From the NCBI RefSeq assembly GCF_001447995.1, contig NZ_LDPE01000001.1, positions 1,798,001 through 1,862,000 on the forward strand: 64,000 nucleotides of DNA. The letters are read 5' to 3'. This document shows, piece after piece, positions 17,023 through 26,694 of the stretch. The DNA is from Maribacter dokdonensis DSW-8. GTDB taxonomy: Bacteria; Bacteroidota; Bacteroidia; Flavobacteriales; Flavobacteriaceae. The position numbers and the translations under genes are program-made. The notes beneath the pieces are model-generated. The model did not search any database and was not told the DNA's origin. It saw only the letters and a list, made by a program, of their open reading frames with translations. The first letter of the stretch is position 1; each line of letters opens with the position of its first letter.

Positions 17023-18936
17023 CTATTCTACTACAAAAAGTGTTCGTTCATTTTGTTTATGAAGAAAATCTAAACAATAAGCGCCATTGGTACAATTGTT
17101 TACAATATTCTCTTCTCCATACCCAGTAGCCTCAAGTATATTATGTGAACCCAAACCATTGTTCAACAAATACTGCTTAATGGTATTGGCCCTGTCTTGT
17201 GACAATCTTTTATTATAAGAACTACTACCCCTACTGTCCGTATACGAAAGAATTCTTAATCTTATTTGCGGAAAGCGTTCTACTGCGTCTATAACTTTTT
17301 TCAATTGCCCCTCTACTTGAGCATTCAAAGTTGACTTTCCCTTATCAAAATAAAACTTATCCAATTTAATAACTGTTTTCTCTTCCCGTTCCGTTACCAA
17401 ATCTTCCATTTTGGCAAGCCCCATATTGTAAGAGGAATTTTGAATTTCCTCCATCCCTTCTTCAGAGTAGGTAGTGGAGAAAATAGAATAACCGTCACTC
17501 ATTGCCTGTATGGTGATCTGAGACATCCATGGCACCTCGATTCTAAAACTTCCGTCCGAATTAGACACAACTTCCTTTAAAATATCTCCATTTTGACTCA
17601 ACAGTCTTACCTGTGCTCCTTCCAAACCTGCTTTATTTCTTAGATTAACCACCTTGCCACCAAGTGCAAATGTTTTTAATCCTGGTGATTTATCGAGCAT
17701 AAAACCATAAAGATCATCCCCACCTTTTCCTCCTTTTCTATTTGAAGCGAAAAAACCGGACAATCCATTACCCTCCTTAGCCTTCTGGATTATAAAGCCG
17801 AAATCATCGGATACCGAATTGATACCTTCACCTAAATTTACAGGAATGGTATATGTTTCATTAGCTAGGATATTAGATTTATAAACATCCATACCACCTA
17901 GACCATAAAAAACGTCGGAAGAAAAATATAAGCTTCCTTCATAGATATATGGAGCTATTTCATTTCCGGGTGAATTTATTCTAGGTCCCAAATTAATTGG
18001 AGCAGACATTATTTGACCGTTATTGGTGTACACATAATATAGGTCTGTACCACCGTAACTATCATCAAAATTTGCCGCAAAATATAATCGTTCAGTAGTA
18101 TCATCAAAAAATGGATAATAAAAAGAAGTACTTAAATCCTTTAAGATAAATCTAAATCTACCATTTTCTGAAAGTGTACCAATGGCCAAAGCATTCTTCC
18201 CATTTTCATCATATCTTAATTCACCATCTTCGGTGTTGGAAAGAATGTAAAAGAACGTGGACAATTTTGTTGAGTAATAAGGTGTTGATTTATGAAACTC
18301 GGTAGCCGGTATTTCTTTAAAAGTTTCTACATCTACAAGCGTATTTGTTGAACTTATTCTAGCAAAATAAATATCCAAATACGATTCACCCGTAGGCCCA
18401 TATACATTTTTTGAATTTCTAGATCTACTACTACTGAATAATATTCCATTTTTATAAAACGCAGGGGAGAAATCTCCCTGAGGACTATTAACCCCTAAAT
18501 CGCGAATTGTTTTATCTTCATTGCCTGCCGGAATTTCCAATAAGCTATAATTGAACTCTGCATTTTCTAAAAGTTCTGGAGATAATTTATCCGCTTTTGA
18601 CCTAAGAAAAGTTTTCACTCTATCTCGTTCTGAATTTTTAGAAAGGCTTTGCAACATTTTATTGAACCTGTTCACAGACATAATAGTGTCATTCTTATTG
18701 ACCTCTAAATATAGCTCTGAAGCATTATCATATTTACCCGTGCTAAAGTATGAGTCCGCTAAATTCAGTAATTGATGGTTAGTCAATGGTTTCTTTTCCA
18801 TTTCCTTTTTATACTCTGCAATTGCCTGTTGGTAGCGATATCCATAAAAAAGATTATCTGCCTTGGACTTCTTGTCTTGGGCAAAACCCAAAAGCGGTAT
18901 AATAATCAGAATTGTTATGAGAAATTTAAATTTCAT
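17023..18936 (-). CDS. OmpA-family protein with TPR and PD40 repeats
   Basis: A 637-residue envelope protein. A signal peptide (residues 1-19, ending GFAQ) is followed by TPR-like helices (about 25-130), WD40-like PD40 beta-propeller repeats (about 145-410), a carboxypeptidase-regulatory-like beta-sandwich (about 420-510) and a C-terminal OmpA peptidoglycan-binding domain (about 530-637; KFYFDKGKSTL, LSYTDSRGS, RANTIKQYL). The order resembles PorE-type T9SS-associated proteins. It is last in an operon with PorP/SprF and the giant adhesin (11-base gap), so it probably tethers that system to peptidoglycan. Confidence 0.9.
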   Translation of the reverse strand: MKFKFLITILIIIPLLGFAQDKKSKADNLFYGYRYQQAIAEYKKEMEKKPLTNHQLLNLADSYFSTGKYDNASELYLEVNKNDTIMSVNRFNKMLQSLSKNSERDRVKTFLRSKADKLSPELLENAEFNYSLLEIPAGNEDKTIRDLGVNSPQGDFSPAFYKNGILFSSSRSRNSKNVYGPTGESYLDIYFARISSTNTLVDVETFKEIPATEFHKSTPYYSTKLSTFFYILSNTEDGELRYDENGKNALAIGTLSENGRFRFILKDLSTSFYYPFFDDTTERLYFAANFDDSYGGTDLYYVYTNNGQIMSAPINLGPRINSPGNEIAPYIYEGSLYFSSDVFYGLGGMDVYKSNILANETYTIPVNLGEGINSVSDDFGFIIQKAKEGNGLSGFFASNRKGGKGGDDLYGFMLDKSPGLKTFALGGKVVNLRNKAGLEGAQVRLLSQNGDILKEVVSNSDGSFRIEVPWMSQITIQAMSDGYSIFSTTYSEEGMEEIQNSSYNMGLAKMEDLVTEREEKTVIKLDKFYFDKGKSTLNAQVEGQLKKVIDAVERFPQIRLRILSYTDSRGSSSYNKRLSQDRANTIKQYLLNNGLGSHNILEATGYGEENIVNNCTNGAYCLDFLHKQNERTLFVVE

Positions 18937-18947
18937 TATAGTTCTAT

Positions 18948-19928
18948 TTAAAAGAAACGTGGTGAATCTACTTGTTTAGGTTTTCCTTTCGCATTCTTGT
19001 CACCACTTCCTTTTGATTTCGCTGCTCCTTGTCTACCTAAATAGAATTTTAGTATTATTTCATGAGAACCATTATTGAACTCACCTAACAAGTTTGTATT
19101 GTAATCATAAGAATACCCTGCAAACAATTGGTTTGATATTTGAAAGCCTGCTAAACCACTGAATGCATTGTCTAGACGATAGGATGCACCAGCTGTAAAT
19201 ACATCTGAAATTAAAAAATTACCCGATAAGTTTACATTCACGGGTGAACCTGCAATAGTATTGACCAAAAATGCCGGTTTAAACTTTAAATTATCTGAAA
19301 GTTCAAATACATAGCCACCTATAAAATTAAATTGAAGTTTGTCTTCAACTATAGATGATACTTCATCATTATACACACCTTCTGTCAAAAAATTAGGAAC
19401 AGAGGCACCTAAGTACCAATCATCAGCATACAGGAAAGCACCTGCACCAACGGTTGGATAAAATTTGCTCAACATTTCATCATTAAGGTCCTCACCCGGA
19501 TTTTCAAAAGTTCCTTTAGAAAAATCAACATTTAAAAAAGAACCTCCTGCATCTATACCAAAAGAAAGTCTAGTCTCAGCTGTAACCATAATTTGATATG
19601 AATAAGAAACATCTGCATAGGTTTGCGTTGTTGGTCCTAATTGATCACTAACAATATTTAAACCCAATCCAACTTTTTCATTTTGAAAAGGAAGGTTAGC
19701 TCCAAAACGAAATGTACGGGGTGCCCCGGGAATATCTATCCATTGAGCTCTATACAGACCAGAAAACTCAGGGTTTTCTACCGTACCCACATAAGCAGGA
19801 TTAAAGCTACCTATATTGTACATGTACTGGGTATACTGCGGTTCTTTCTGTGAAAATGCATTAAAGCCTATCAGAGAAAATAGCACTAAGGCAATAGTAT
19901 AACTAGTTTTATTAAAGTTATAATCCAT
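18948..19928 (-). CDS. PorP/SprF family T9SS membrane protein
   Basis: A 326-residue outer-membrane beta-barrel of the PorP/SprF family. It has a signal peptide (cleavage near NAFSQ, about residue 27), the family opening QYTQYMYNIGSFNPAYVGT, and repeated amphipathic strands to the end of the barrel near residue 305. A Lys/Gly-rich tail follows (SKGSGDKNAKGKPK). SprF-like proteins are needed for secretion or surface attachment of particular T9SS adhesins, SprB being the known case. The gene starts 8 bases after the adhesin stop. Confidence 0.93.
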   Translation of the reverse strand: MDYNFNKTSYTIALVLFSLIGFNAFSQKEPQYTQYMYNIGSFNPAYVGTVENPEFSGLYRAQWIDIPGAPRTFRFGANLPFQNEKVGLGLNIVSDQLGPTTQTYADVSYSYQIMVTAETRLSFGIDAGGSFLNVDFSKGTFENPGEDLNDEMLSKFYPTVGAGAFLYADDWYLGASVPNFLTEGVYNDEVSSIVEDKLQFNFIGGYVFELSDNLKFKPAFLVNTIAGSPVNVNLSGNFLISDVFTAGASYRLDNAFSGLAGFQISNQLFAGYSYDYNTNLLGEFNNGSHEIILKFYLGRQGAAKSKGSGDKNAKGKPKQVDSPRFF

Positions 19929-19936
19929 AATTTATT

Positions 19937-22900
19937 TTATCTAATAAGCTGTATCCAACCCTTATCCAATGTTTCGGGTCCGTTATTGATACTATAATTC
20001 ATAATATAAAAATAAGTTCCTTTTGGCACTTCTTTTCCTTTATAGGTACCGTCCCATACATCACCGTCATTTACTTTTTCCGTTTCAAATACCAAGTTCC
20101 CGTATCGATCATAAATCTTAATCTTATAATGTAAGGCAACATCAATACCGGTTTCAGGATCTGTACGGTTTATACGCAGTACCTCATTCTGATTATTTCC
20201 ATTGGGAGAAAATTGGTTGAACAAGAAGCCTGGGTCTGCCGGACTTTTTTCAATCACTTCAACCTCAACGGTAGCCTCATTGTTTAACGTATTACTATCT
20301 CTTGGGGTAGACCTTACGATATTTGCCGTATTTGTATACGTACCTGTAGCCGGAACCACAGCCCTGATCCTTAAAGTTGCTGTTTCTTCTCTTTCCAAAG
20401 CCGGAATATTCCAATTACCGGTATTCTCATCATAAACACCATTGAAATCAGATTCTGCCGAAACAAACATAAACCCGTTTTCAAGTAATATTTGATCATT
20501 CACAATAATATCTGTCACTACATCAGATACAGAAATATTGGTTACCCTGATCACAAACTCAACTTCATCTCCCACTAACACCTTATCCGGTCTAGCCTCT
20601 TTTGAAATTCTTAGGTCTACACCTTCTGGAGCCTCAGTACTTAAATCTACCGTAGCTTCATCATTATCCGGATTATTATCCGTTGGTATAGATTCTAATA
20701 GTACAGCAGTATTTGTGTACGGACCTTGTTCTGCGACAAGAACAGTAATATTCAATTCAACAGAAATACCTGCTTCAAGTTCTGGAATGTTCCAATTACC
20801 CGATATTTCATCATAATCGGCAGAATCAGCGGACACAAATTCGAACCCAAGCTCCAATAAATCACCAATTACTATTGACCTTGCCGTTCTATCTGATAAG
20901 TTAGTGACCAAAATGGTAAATACGATAGTATCTCCAACCAATGCGTCAATATTATCCACTGATTTTAACACTTCTAAATCTATAGGCGCATCGCAATTTG
21001 GTGTGGCTACCGGATCACAAGGATCATCTGGGTCAGAACCATTTGTTTGTTCATCTAAATCTGAAATACCGTCACCATCGCTATCACAACTACCATTAAA
21101 TCTATTAGGTATACATGGATTATTATTTGCAGGATCTTGCTGATCATTAACCCCGTCATTATCGGCATCTTCCGTATTAGAGTCCAATGCATCAATAATA
21201 CCATCGCCATCCTCATCTAAAGGGTTATTGATATTATCACCTACTTCTTCACCATCCTCAATACCATCGCCGTCAGTATCAGGATCATTGGAGTCAGTCC
21301 CCAGAACCACTTCCTGACCACCTAATAAGCCATCATTATCGTCATCAGTTTCACAATCGCTCACATTAATCGTAACTTCTACGGTAGGGTTTTCACAAGG
21401 AGCCGTAGAATCTGTTGTAGTATAACTAAACACATAAGCACCAGAAGTAGCCCCTTCAAACTCAACAACATTAGTAGAGCTAATAGTCATATTATCAGGA
21501 CCCGATACAAAAATCCACACACCAGGATCCGCACCATTTAACCTAGAATCTAGATCTATTGCCGTAAGTCCGTTTGCTGCCACATTACATATAGAACCAT
21601 TTGTTGCTGTCCCGACTGAAGCCTGAGACCCAATTCTCGCTACTACAGGTTGTCTTTCAGTAGTACATTCATTCTCGGTAGCCTCAACATAATAGGTAGC
21701 AGTAGCATTCAATGAAGGCGTCGTAAACGTTTCACCGGTGGCGATCGGAGTAACAGCATCTAAAGAATCATACCAATTTACAGAGGCGCCATCACTAGGT
21801 TCAACACTCAATAATAATGTGCCCGGACCACATCGTTCATTATCGTTAATAACCGTCAATTGTGGCAATACATTACGAACAATTTGTACTTCTATAGTAC
21901 CACTTGCACAATTATTATCTTCATCATAGAAAAAACCATAATAAGACGCTGGCAAATCAACATCTTGAGCCTCTGCAACGGTTAAATGCGAATTCGTATT
22001 TAACGGATTGGAAACCCTACTCCAAGTTAAAACCGTTCCCGCAGGTGCTGTACTAGAAGTATAATCAAATAAATTAGCCGAAAAGGGATCACCAGCATTT
22101 TCAACGCAATAAATATTTGAAACAGACTCGTCTAAAATTGGCGCTGCCACACAGTTATCATCATCTTGTATAGTACCTGTAGCCGTACCTCCATTTGCGC
22201 GTTGCACATTATTTGTTGGCAACCCCAATTGTACGGTAAAAGTCTCTGTGTTTTCTAAAACAGCATCATCATTAATAGCTACTGTTATAGTTTGAGTTTC
22301 ACCGACATCGCCAGTAAATATCAGAGAACCATTGTTACCAGTAAAATCTACACCACCACCTTCTGCAGTATCATCAAAAAACGAATATGAAACCGTTGTA
22401 CCACCAATAACCTCTAAATCCAATTCCACTTCAAAAACCATTTCACCGGCAGCATCGTCTTCATTTAATGATTCGTTAGAAATTGTTAATGTCGCTTGGT
22501 CATTATCCTCAATTTCAACCGTAGCCGATTGCGTAGCAACCGAACCTAAAGAATAACCAGTACCATTTTGTAATGTAATTATAACAGTTTCCGTACCTTC
22601 TTGAATTTGATCATCAATAGGCGTAATTAACACTTCGGCTTCTTGCTCCCCATTTGGAATACTTACAGCGTTTGTACTACTTGCAGAGAAATCAGTTCCG
22701 ACATCTGCTGTTCCGTCAATTAAGAATTCAACTATAATAGGACTACCAGTATTATTCTCCTCACTTAATCTTATGGTAAATTCACCTGTAGAAACAGAAC
22801 TAGCACTTTCCGCAGCAGTTCCGTCTGAAGCTGTAATTTGAGCGAAATACTCAATATCATCACTAACTATTGTAACAGTATCACTATCTGAGGAACCTAC

Positions 22901-24340
22901 TTCATATCCTGTACCTACGACGAGATTTAAAATAACCGTTTCATTGCTTTCAACATCAGAATCATTAATTGGAATTATATTGATTTCTACTTCACTTTCC
23001 CCATTCTCAATTATTGCTGAACCACTTAAGTTTTCAAAATCTGCTCCCGAAGTAGCTGTGCCACTAAGCGTATAATCAATTTCGATATCTGAACCAGAAT
23101 TATTAACACTATTTAAACTTATGGTAAATTTCCCATTAACCAAAGGGTTCTCTCTTGCTGTTGCAACTGTAGATGCAATAGATGCAACATAGGCATCATC
23201 ATCTTCGATAAAACCGGTTGCAGTATCCGAGTCATCTACAAGCGGGTCACTTGATGATAATGTAACTGTAAATGTTTCAACTCCCTCAATAAAATTATCA
23301 TCTTCGGTATCGACATCAACATTCCTACCCTGTCCAGCAGCACCACTAAAACTTAAAACCTGTTGATCACTTTCATAATCAACATCACCACCAGTTGCAC
23401 TTGCATCTACAAAATTAACCAATACTGTAAATGCATTAGGAACTTCAACATTATTAACTACCCTAAAACGCAACCTATCCCCTTCCATTTCAGTAACATC
23501 TTCAATCGTAATATTACCAACGTCATTATTTAGAATTGTACCGACAGCAGTATCCGTATCAACAACTGCATCATTAGTTGCATTTAATTCCACGGTAAAA
23601 GTTTCATTATTCTCAACTAAAGTATCATCATTAGTTTGAACATTGAAGTTTTGCGTTAATGAGCCCGAAATAAAAGTGACCGTTTGGGTTTCATTATTAT
23701 AATCTTCTGACCCATTGAATGGTAATTCACCACCTTCAGCATCTATATCAACGAAATCAATTTCTACATCATAATCGTATTGTACAACTTTATCTGAATT
23801 AATGATAAAATTTAAACTACTACCTTCTTCACTTGATACACTAACTATTTCAAGAGTTGCTTCATCATCATCAGAAATATTAATAGTTACTTCATCATTT
23901 GACCCAATAACATAACCAACATCACTAACTAATTGAACTTCAACAGTTTCCTCACCTTCAACCAAAGAATCTTGAAATACGTCTACATCAACATCGGTAT
24001 TTCCACTTCCTACAACATTATAGTTAACGGTTGCTATTTCTTCCAGTTCCATATAATCGACATCAGAGGTAGCTGTGCTAGAAACTAAAACAGTGTACTT
24101 TACAGATATAGAACCTGAACCAAAACCAGCATTTGAAACACTTATCCTAAACCTACCACTAGAACCACCTTCAACCGCATCACTAATTTTAGTAATATTA
24201 ACTGTTTGCGCAGAAACACATTGGGAGAAAACCCCAAAAACCAACAATGTAAAAACAAAGAAAATTTGCTTAAATCGTTTAGTATTCTGAAAATTCAAAA
24301 GACTATAGTATATACTTATTTTCATAGCATTCTTTATCAA
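19937..24340 (-). CDS. Large surface adhesin with Calx-beta, TSP3 and DUF11 domains and type B T9SS CTD
   Basis: A 1467-residue secreted protein. After a signal peptide ending near VSAQ (residue 45) come six Calx-beta repeats (about 46-715), each ending in a DDD/NDD-type calcium motif. Next are Ig-like segments with Cys pairs (about 716-990), Asp-rich thrombospondin type 3 calcium repeats (about 1000-1117), two DUF11 repeats (about 1120-1363), and a gliding-motility-associated C-terminal domain (about 1370-1467, FSPNGNNQNE, IYDRYGNLVFE, WDGTYKGKEVPKGTYFY). The CTD marks a type B substrate of T9SS. Calcium binding is expected but not shown. An alternative start lies at residue 6. It is first in the operon with PorP/SprF and the OmpA protein. 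Confidence 0.93.
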   Translation of the reverse strand: MIKNAMKISIYYSLLNFQNTKRFKQIFFVFTLLVFGVFSQCVSAQTVNITKISDAVEGGSSGRFRISVSNAGFGSGSISVKYTVLVSSTATSDVDYMELEEIATVNYNVVGSGNTDVDVDVFQDSLVEGEETVEVQLVSDVGYVIGSNDEVTINISDDDEATLEIVSVSSEEGSSLNFIINSDKVVQYDYDVEIDFVDIDAEGGELPFNGSEDYNNETQTVTFISGSLTQNFNVQTNDDTLVENNETFTVELNATNDAVVDTDTAVGTILNNDVGNITIEDVTEMEGDRLRFRVVNNVEVPNAFTVLVNFVDASATGGDVDYESDQQVLSFSGAAGQGRNVDVDTEDDNFIEGVETFTVTLSSSDPLVDDSDTATGFIEDDDAYVASIASTVATARENPLVNGKFTISLNSVNNSGSDIEIDYTLSGTATSGADFENLSGSAIIENGESEVEINIIPINDSDVESNETVILNLVVGTGYEVGSSDSDTVTIVSDDIEYFAQITASDGTAAESASSVSTGEFTIRLSEENNTGSPIIVEFLIDGTADVGTDFSASSTNAVSIPNGEQEAEVLITPIDDQIQEGTETVIITLQNGTGYSLGSVATQSATVEIEDNDQATLTISNESLNEDDAAGEMVFEVELDLEVIGGTTVSYSFFDDTAEGGGVDFTGNNGSLIFTGDVGETQTITVAINDDAVLENTETFTVQLGLPTNNVQRANGGTATGTIQDDDNCVAAPILDESVSNIYCVENAGDPFSANLFDYTSSTAPAGTVLTWSRVSNPLNTNSHLTVAEAQDVDLPASYYGFFYDEDNNCASGTIEVQIVRNVLPQLTVINDNERCGPGTLLLSVEPSDGASVNWYDSLDAVTPIATGETFTTPSLNATATYYVEATENECTTERQPVVARIGSQASVGTATNGSICNVAANGLTAIDLDSRLNGADPGVWIFVSGPDNMTISSTNVVEFEGATSGAYVFSYTTTDSTAPCENPTVEVTINVSDCETDDDNDGLLGGQEVVLGTDSNDPDTDGDGIEDGEEVGDNINNPLDEDGDGIIDALDSNTEDADNDGVNDQQDPANNNPCIPNRFNGSCDSDGDGISDLDEQTNGSDPDDPCDPVATPNCDAPIDLEVLKSVDNIDALVGDTIVFTILVTNLSDRTARSIVIGDLLELGFEFVSADSADYDEISGNWNIPELEAGISVELNITVLVAEQGPYTNTAVLLESIPTDNNPDNDEATVDLSTEAPEGVDLRISKEARPDKVLVGDEVEFVIRVTNISVSDVVTDIIVNDQILLENGFMFVSAESDFNGVYDENTGNWNIPALEREETATLRIRAVVPATGTYTNTANIVRSTPRDSNTLNNEATVEVEVIEKSPADPGFLFNQFSPNGNNQNEVLRINRTDPETGIDVALHYKIKIYDRYGNLVFETEKVNDGDVWDGTYKGKEVPKGTYFYIMNYSINNGPETLDKGWIQLIR

Positions 24341-24481
24341 ACCCTAAATTATGATTGGGAAAGTTCTACATTCACAACCAAAAATTAGGGTCTCAATATT
24401 ACAAAAAAATCAAGGTAAACCTCTCAGAAACAGTTGAAAAAAGGATTTATGGGTTAAATGGTAATATTAAGGAAACAAAGG

Positions 24482-25369
24482 CTAGTCTGTTAGTTGCGGT
24501 GATTGCGTTGTAACCGAAGGCTCAATCTTTCTTACCAACCCTTGTAATACCTTACCAGGACCTATTTCAGTAAAAATAGTAGCACCATCATTCACCATTT
24601 GCTGCACACTTTGTGTCCATTTTACCGGTGCCGTCAATTGCAACATTAAATTCTTTTTTATTTCATCTGCACTGTGCACCGCAGTTGTAGGAACATTTTG
24701 ATAGATAGGACAACTTGGCATTGAAAAAGTTGTATCATCTATGGCCGCAGCCAATTCTTCTCTAGCAGGCTCCATTAATGGAGAGTGAAAAGCACCACCT
24801 ACGGGTAACATTAATGCACGTCTTGCTCCAGCTTCTTTTAACTTTTCACAAGCTTGTTCTACAGCAGACACCTCACCTGAAATAACCAATTGACCAGGGC
24901 AATTGTAATTTGCAGCCACAACAATTCCGTCAATTTCTGCACAAACTTTTTCTACAACAGCATCTTCTAACCCTAATACCGCAGCCATAGTCGATGGCTT
25001 AAGTTCACACGCCTTTTGCATTGCCAAAGCACGTTGCGATACCAATTTAAGTCCGTCTTCAAAACTAAGGGTATTGTTTGCCACAAGTGCAGAAAATTCC
25101 CCTAAAGAATGACCTGCAACCATATCTGGCTTAAACGTATCTCCCATTACCTTACTTAAAATCACGGAGTGCAAGAAAATAGCAGGCTGGGTTACTTTGG
25201 TCTCTTTTAAACCTTCAGCAGTACCATTGAACATAACCTCAGTAATTTCAAAGCTTAAAATATCATTGGCTTTAAGAAACAATTCTTTTGCAATAGGGTA
25301 TTTCTCGTATAAATCTAACCCCATTCCAACAAATTGAGCACCTTGCCCAGGAAAAACATATGCGTTCAT
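24482..25369 (-). CDS. fabD: Malonyl-CoA:ACP transacylase
   Basis: A 295-residue enzyme that loads malonyl groups onto acyl carrier protein in fatty-acid synthesis. Visible are the FPGQGAQ motif at 6-12, nucleophile Ser88 in GHSLGE, the conserved arginine in SQRALAMQ (113), and catalytic His195 in GAFHSPLM. It is cytoplasmic. No other fab gene is adjacent. The gamma-carbonic anhydrase gene ends 76 bases upstream on the same strand, so readthrough is possible. Confidence 0.97.
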   Translation of the reverse strand: MNAYVFPGQGAQFVGMGLDLYEKYPIAKELFLKANDILSFEITEVMFNGTAEGLKETKVTQPAIFLHSVILSKVMGDTFKPDMVAGHSLGEFSALVANNTLSFEDGLKLVSQRALAMQKACELKPSTMAAVLGLEDAVVEKVCAEIDGIVVAANYNCPGQLVISGEVSAVEQACEKLKEAGARRALMLPVGGAFHSPLMEPAREELAAAIDDTTFSMPSCPIYQNVPTTAVHSADEIKKNLMLQLTAPVKWTQSVQQMVNDGATIFTEIGPGKVLQGLVRKIEPSVTTQSPQLTD

Positions 25370-25445
25370 AACTTTTAGTTTTGGTGGATCAAAAGTACGT
25401 ATTTTAGCTAGATTGCCATACCCTCAATTCTTTTTGAGTCAACGA

Positions 25446-25955
25446 TTATTCTTTAAACCAGCCTGAATACATTGTATATGCCTCTGCAATTCTATTAATT
25501 TCACCTGAACTAAGCTCAGGACTAATATCCTTTATCTTCTTTGCGGGCATACCGGCAAAAATACTTCCAGACGGCACATGGGTTCCTTTTGTAAGAACTG
25601 CTCCTGCTGCAATTATACTATTACTTTCTACAATGCAATCATCCATAATTATACTTCCCATACCCACCAATACGTTATCATGAATGGTACAACCATGAAC
25701 AATTGCATTATGACCAATAGAAACATTATTACCAATAGTTGTTGGAGACTTCAAATACGTACAATGAACCACAGCACCATCTTGAACATTTACTTTATTG
25801 CCCATTTTTATAAAATGAACATCTCCCCTTAAAACTGCATTGAACCAAACACTACATTGCTTACCCATACTTACCTCACCAACTATTGTTGCATTTTCAG
25901 CTATAAAACAATCTTCCCCTATAATTGGTTCTTTACCCCTAACCGCTTTTATCAT
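25446..25955 (-). CDS. Gamma-class carbonic anhydrase family protein
   Basis: A 169-residue left-handed beta-helix protein of the gamma-CA/PaaY/YrdA type. Hexapeptide repeats run through most of the chain. The three metal-ligand histidines are visible as His64 (VVHCTY), His82 and His87 (GHNAIVHG). The acidic loop of Cam-type enzymes is absent, as in the short Cam-H/YrdA group, so carbonic anhydrase activity is uncertain. The gene starts 7 bases after the LytTR regulator and is likely in the same operon. Confidence 0.93.
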   Translation of the reverse strand: MIKAVRGKEPIIGEDCFIAENATIVGEVSMGKQCSVWFNAVLRGDVHFIKMGNKVNVQDGAVVHCTYLKSPTTIGNNVSIGHNAIVHGCTIHDNVLVGMGSIIMDDCIVESNSIIAAGAVLTKGTHVPSGSIFAGMPAKKIKDISPELSSGEINRIAEAYTMYSGWFKE

Positions 25956-25962
25956 TTGTACA

Positions 25963-26694
25963 TTAATTAAAATATGATAGAAAATCTTTCTTTTTTGAAG
26001 CGGACACCATAACTTCTTTTCCGTTAGACATCACCACGCTGCCCCCTTTACCTTTTTTATACTTCACCACCTCGTTCACATTGACCAAAAAAGATTTATG
26101 AACACGCGCAAAAGGATAATTTTTTAATGCATCCTCAAAATACTTTAAGGTTTTACTCACTAATATTTTCTTGTTCAACAGGTAAATTTCAGTATAATTA
26201 TCATCTGCCTTACAATACAAAATATCGGCAATATTCAGGACTTGAAAACCATCTTGTTGAGGCAAAGTCAATTTCCCCTCTACCCCATTAGATTTTGTAC
26301 TTAGCACTTCTCCTTCCAAACTTGCCTCTTTTTCACGAACAGTTTCTACATAAGCTACTGCATTTACCAGTTCATCTATATTAATTGGCTTGGTTAGGTA
26401 GTATGCAGCATGATTGTTTAAAGCATCTTTTGCATAATGATCATACGCGGTAACAAAAACGGTTTCAAAAGTTCTATCGGGCAGTTGATCCAGTAAATCA
26501 AAAGCATTACCGAACGGCATTTCTACATCTAAAAAAACGAGATCTAAACTATTACTCCCAATTAGAGTCAAAGCATCCTTAATTGATGAAGCCTCTCCCA
26601 ACAATTGTACACTAGGGCAATATTTAGAGATATAATTTCGTAATATCTCCCTACTATTGGCCTCATCTTCCACTATAATTGCATTTAAGCTCAT
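25963..26694 (-). CDS. LytTR-family response regulator
   Basis: A 243-residue regulator. The receiver domain (1 to about 120) has phosphoacceptor Asp56 in LVFLDVEMP, an acidic pair at 10-11, the conserved T in VFVTAYD and Lys in LTKPI. A LytTR DNA-binding domain (about 145-243) has FQVLNIADILYCKADDNYTEI and ARVHKSFLVN. The sensor kinase gene immediately upstream overlaps it by 4 bases (ATGA), so the pair forms one two-component system. The targets are unknown. Confidence 0.94.
   Translation of the reverse strand: MSLNAIIVEDEANSREILRNYISKYCPSVQLLGEASSIKDALTLIGSNSLDLVFLDVEMPFGNAFDLLDQLPDRTFETVFVTAYDHYAKDALNNHAAYYLTKPINIDELVNAVAYVETVREKEASLEGEVLSTKSNGVEGKLTLPQQDGFQVLNIADILYCKADDNYTEIYLLNKKILVSKTLKYFEDALKNYPFARVHKSFLVNVNEVVKYKKGKGGSVVMSNGKEVMVSASKKKDFLSYFN

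Noticed and set aside
20995..24200. Repetitive GATGAT/ATCATC-rich DNA that could suggest tandem or CRISPR-like repeats
   Set aside because: The repetition follows the Asp-rich codons of the Calx-beta and TSP3 protein repeats; spacing is irregular and there are no conserved DNA repeats with unique spacers.
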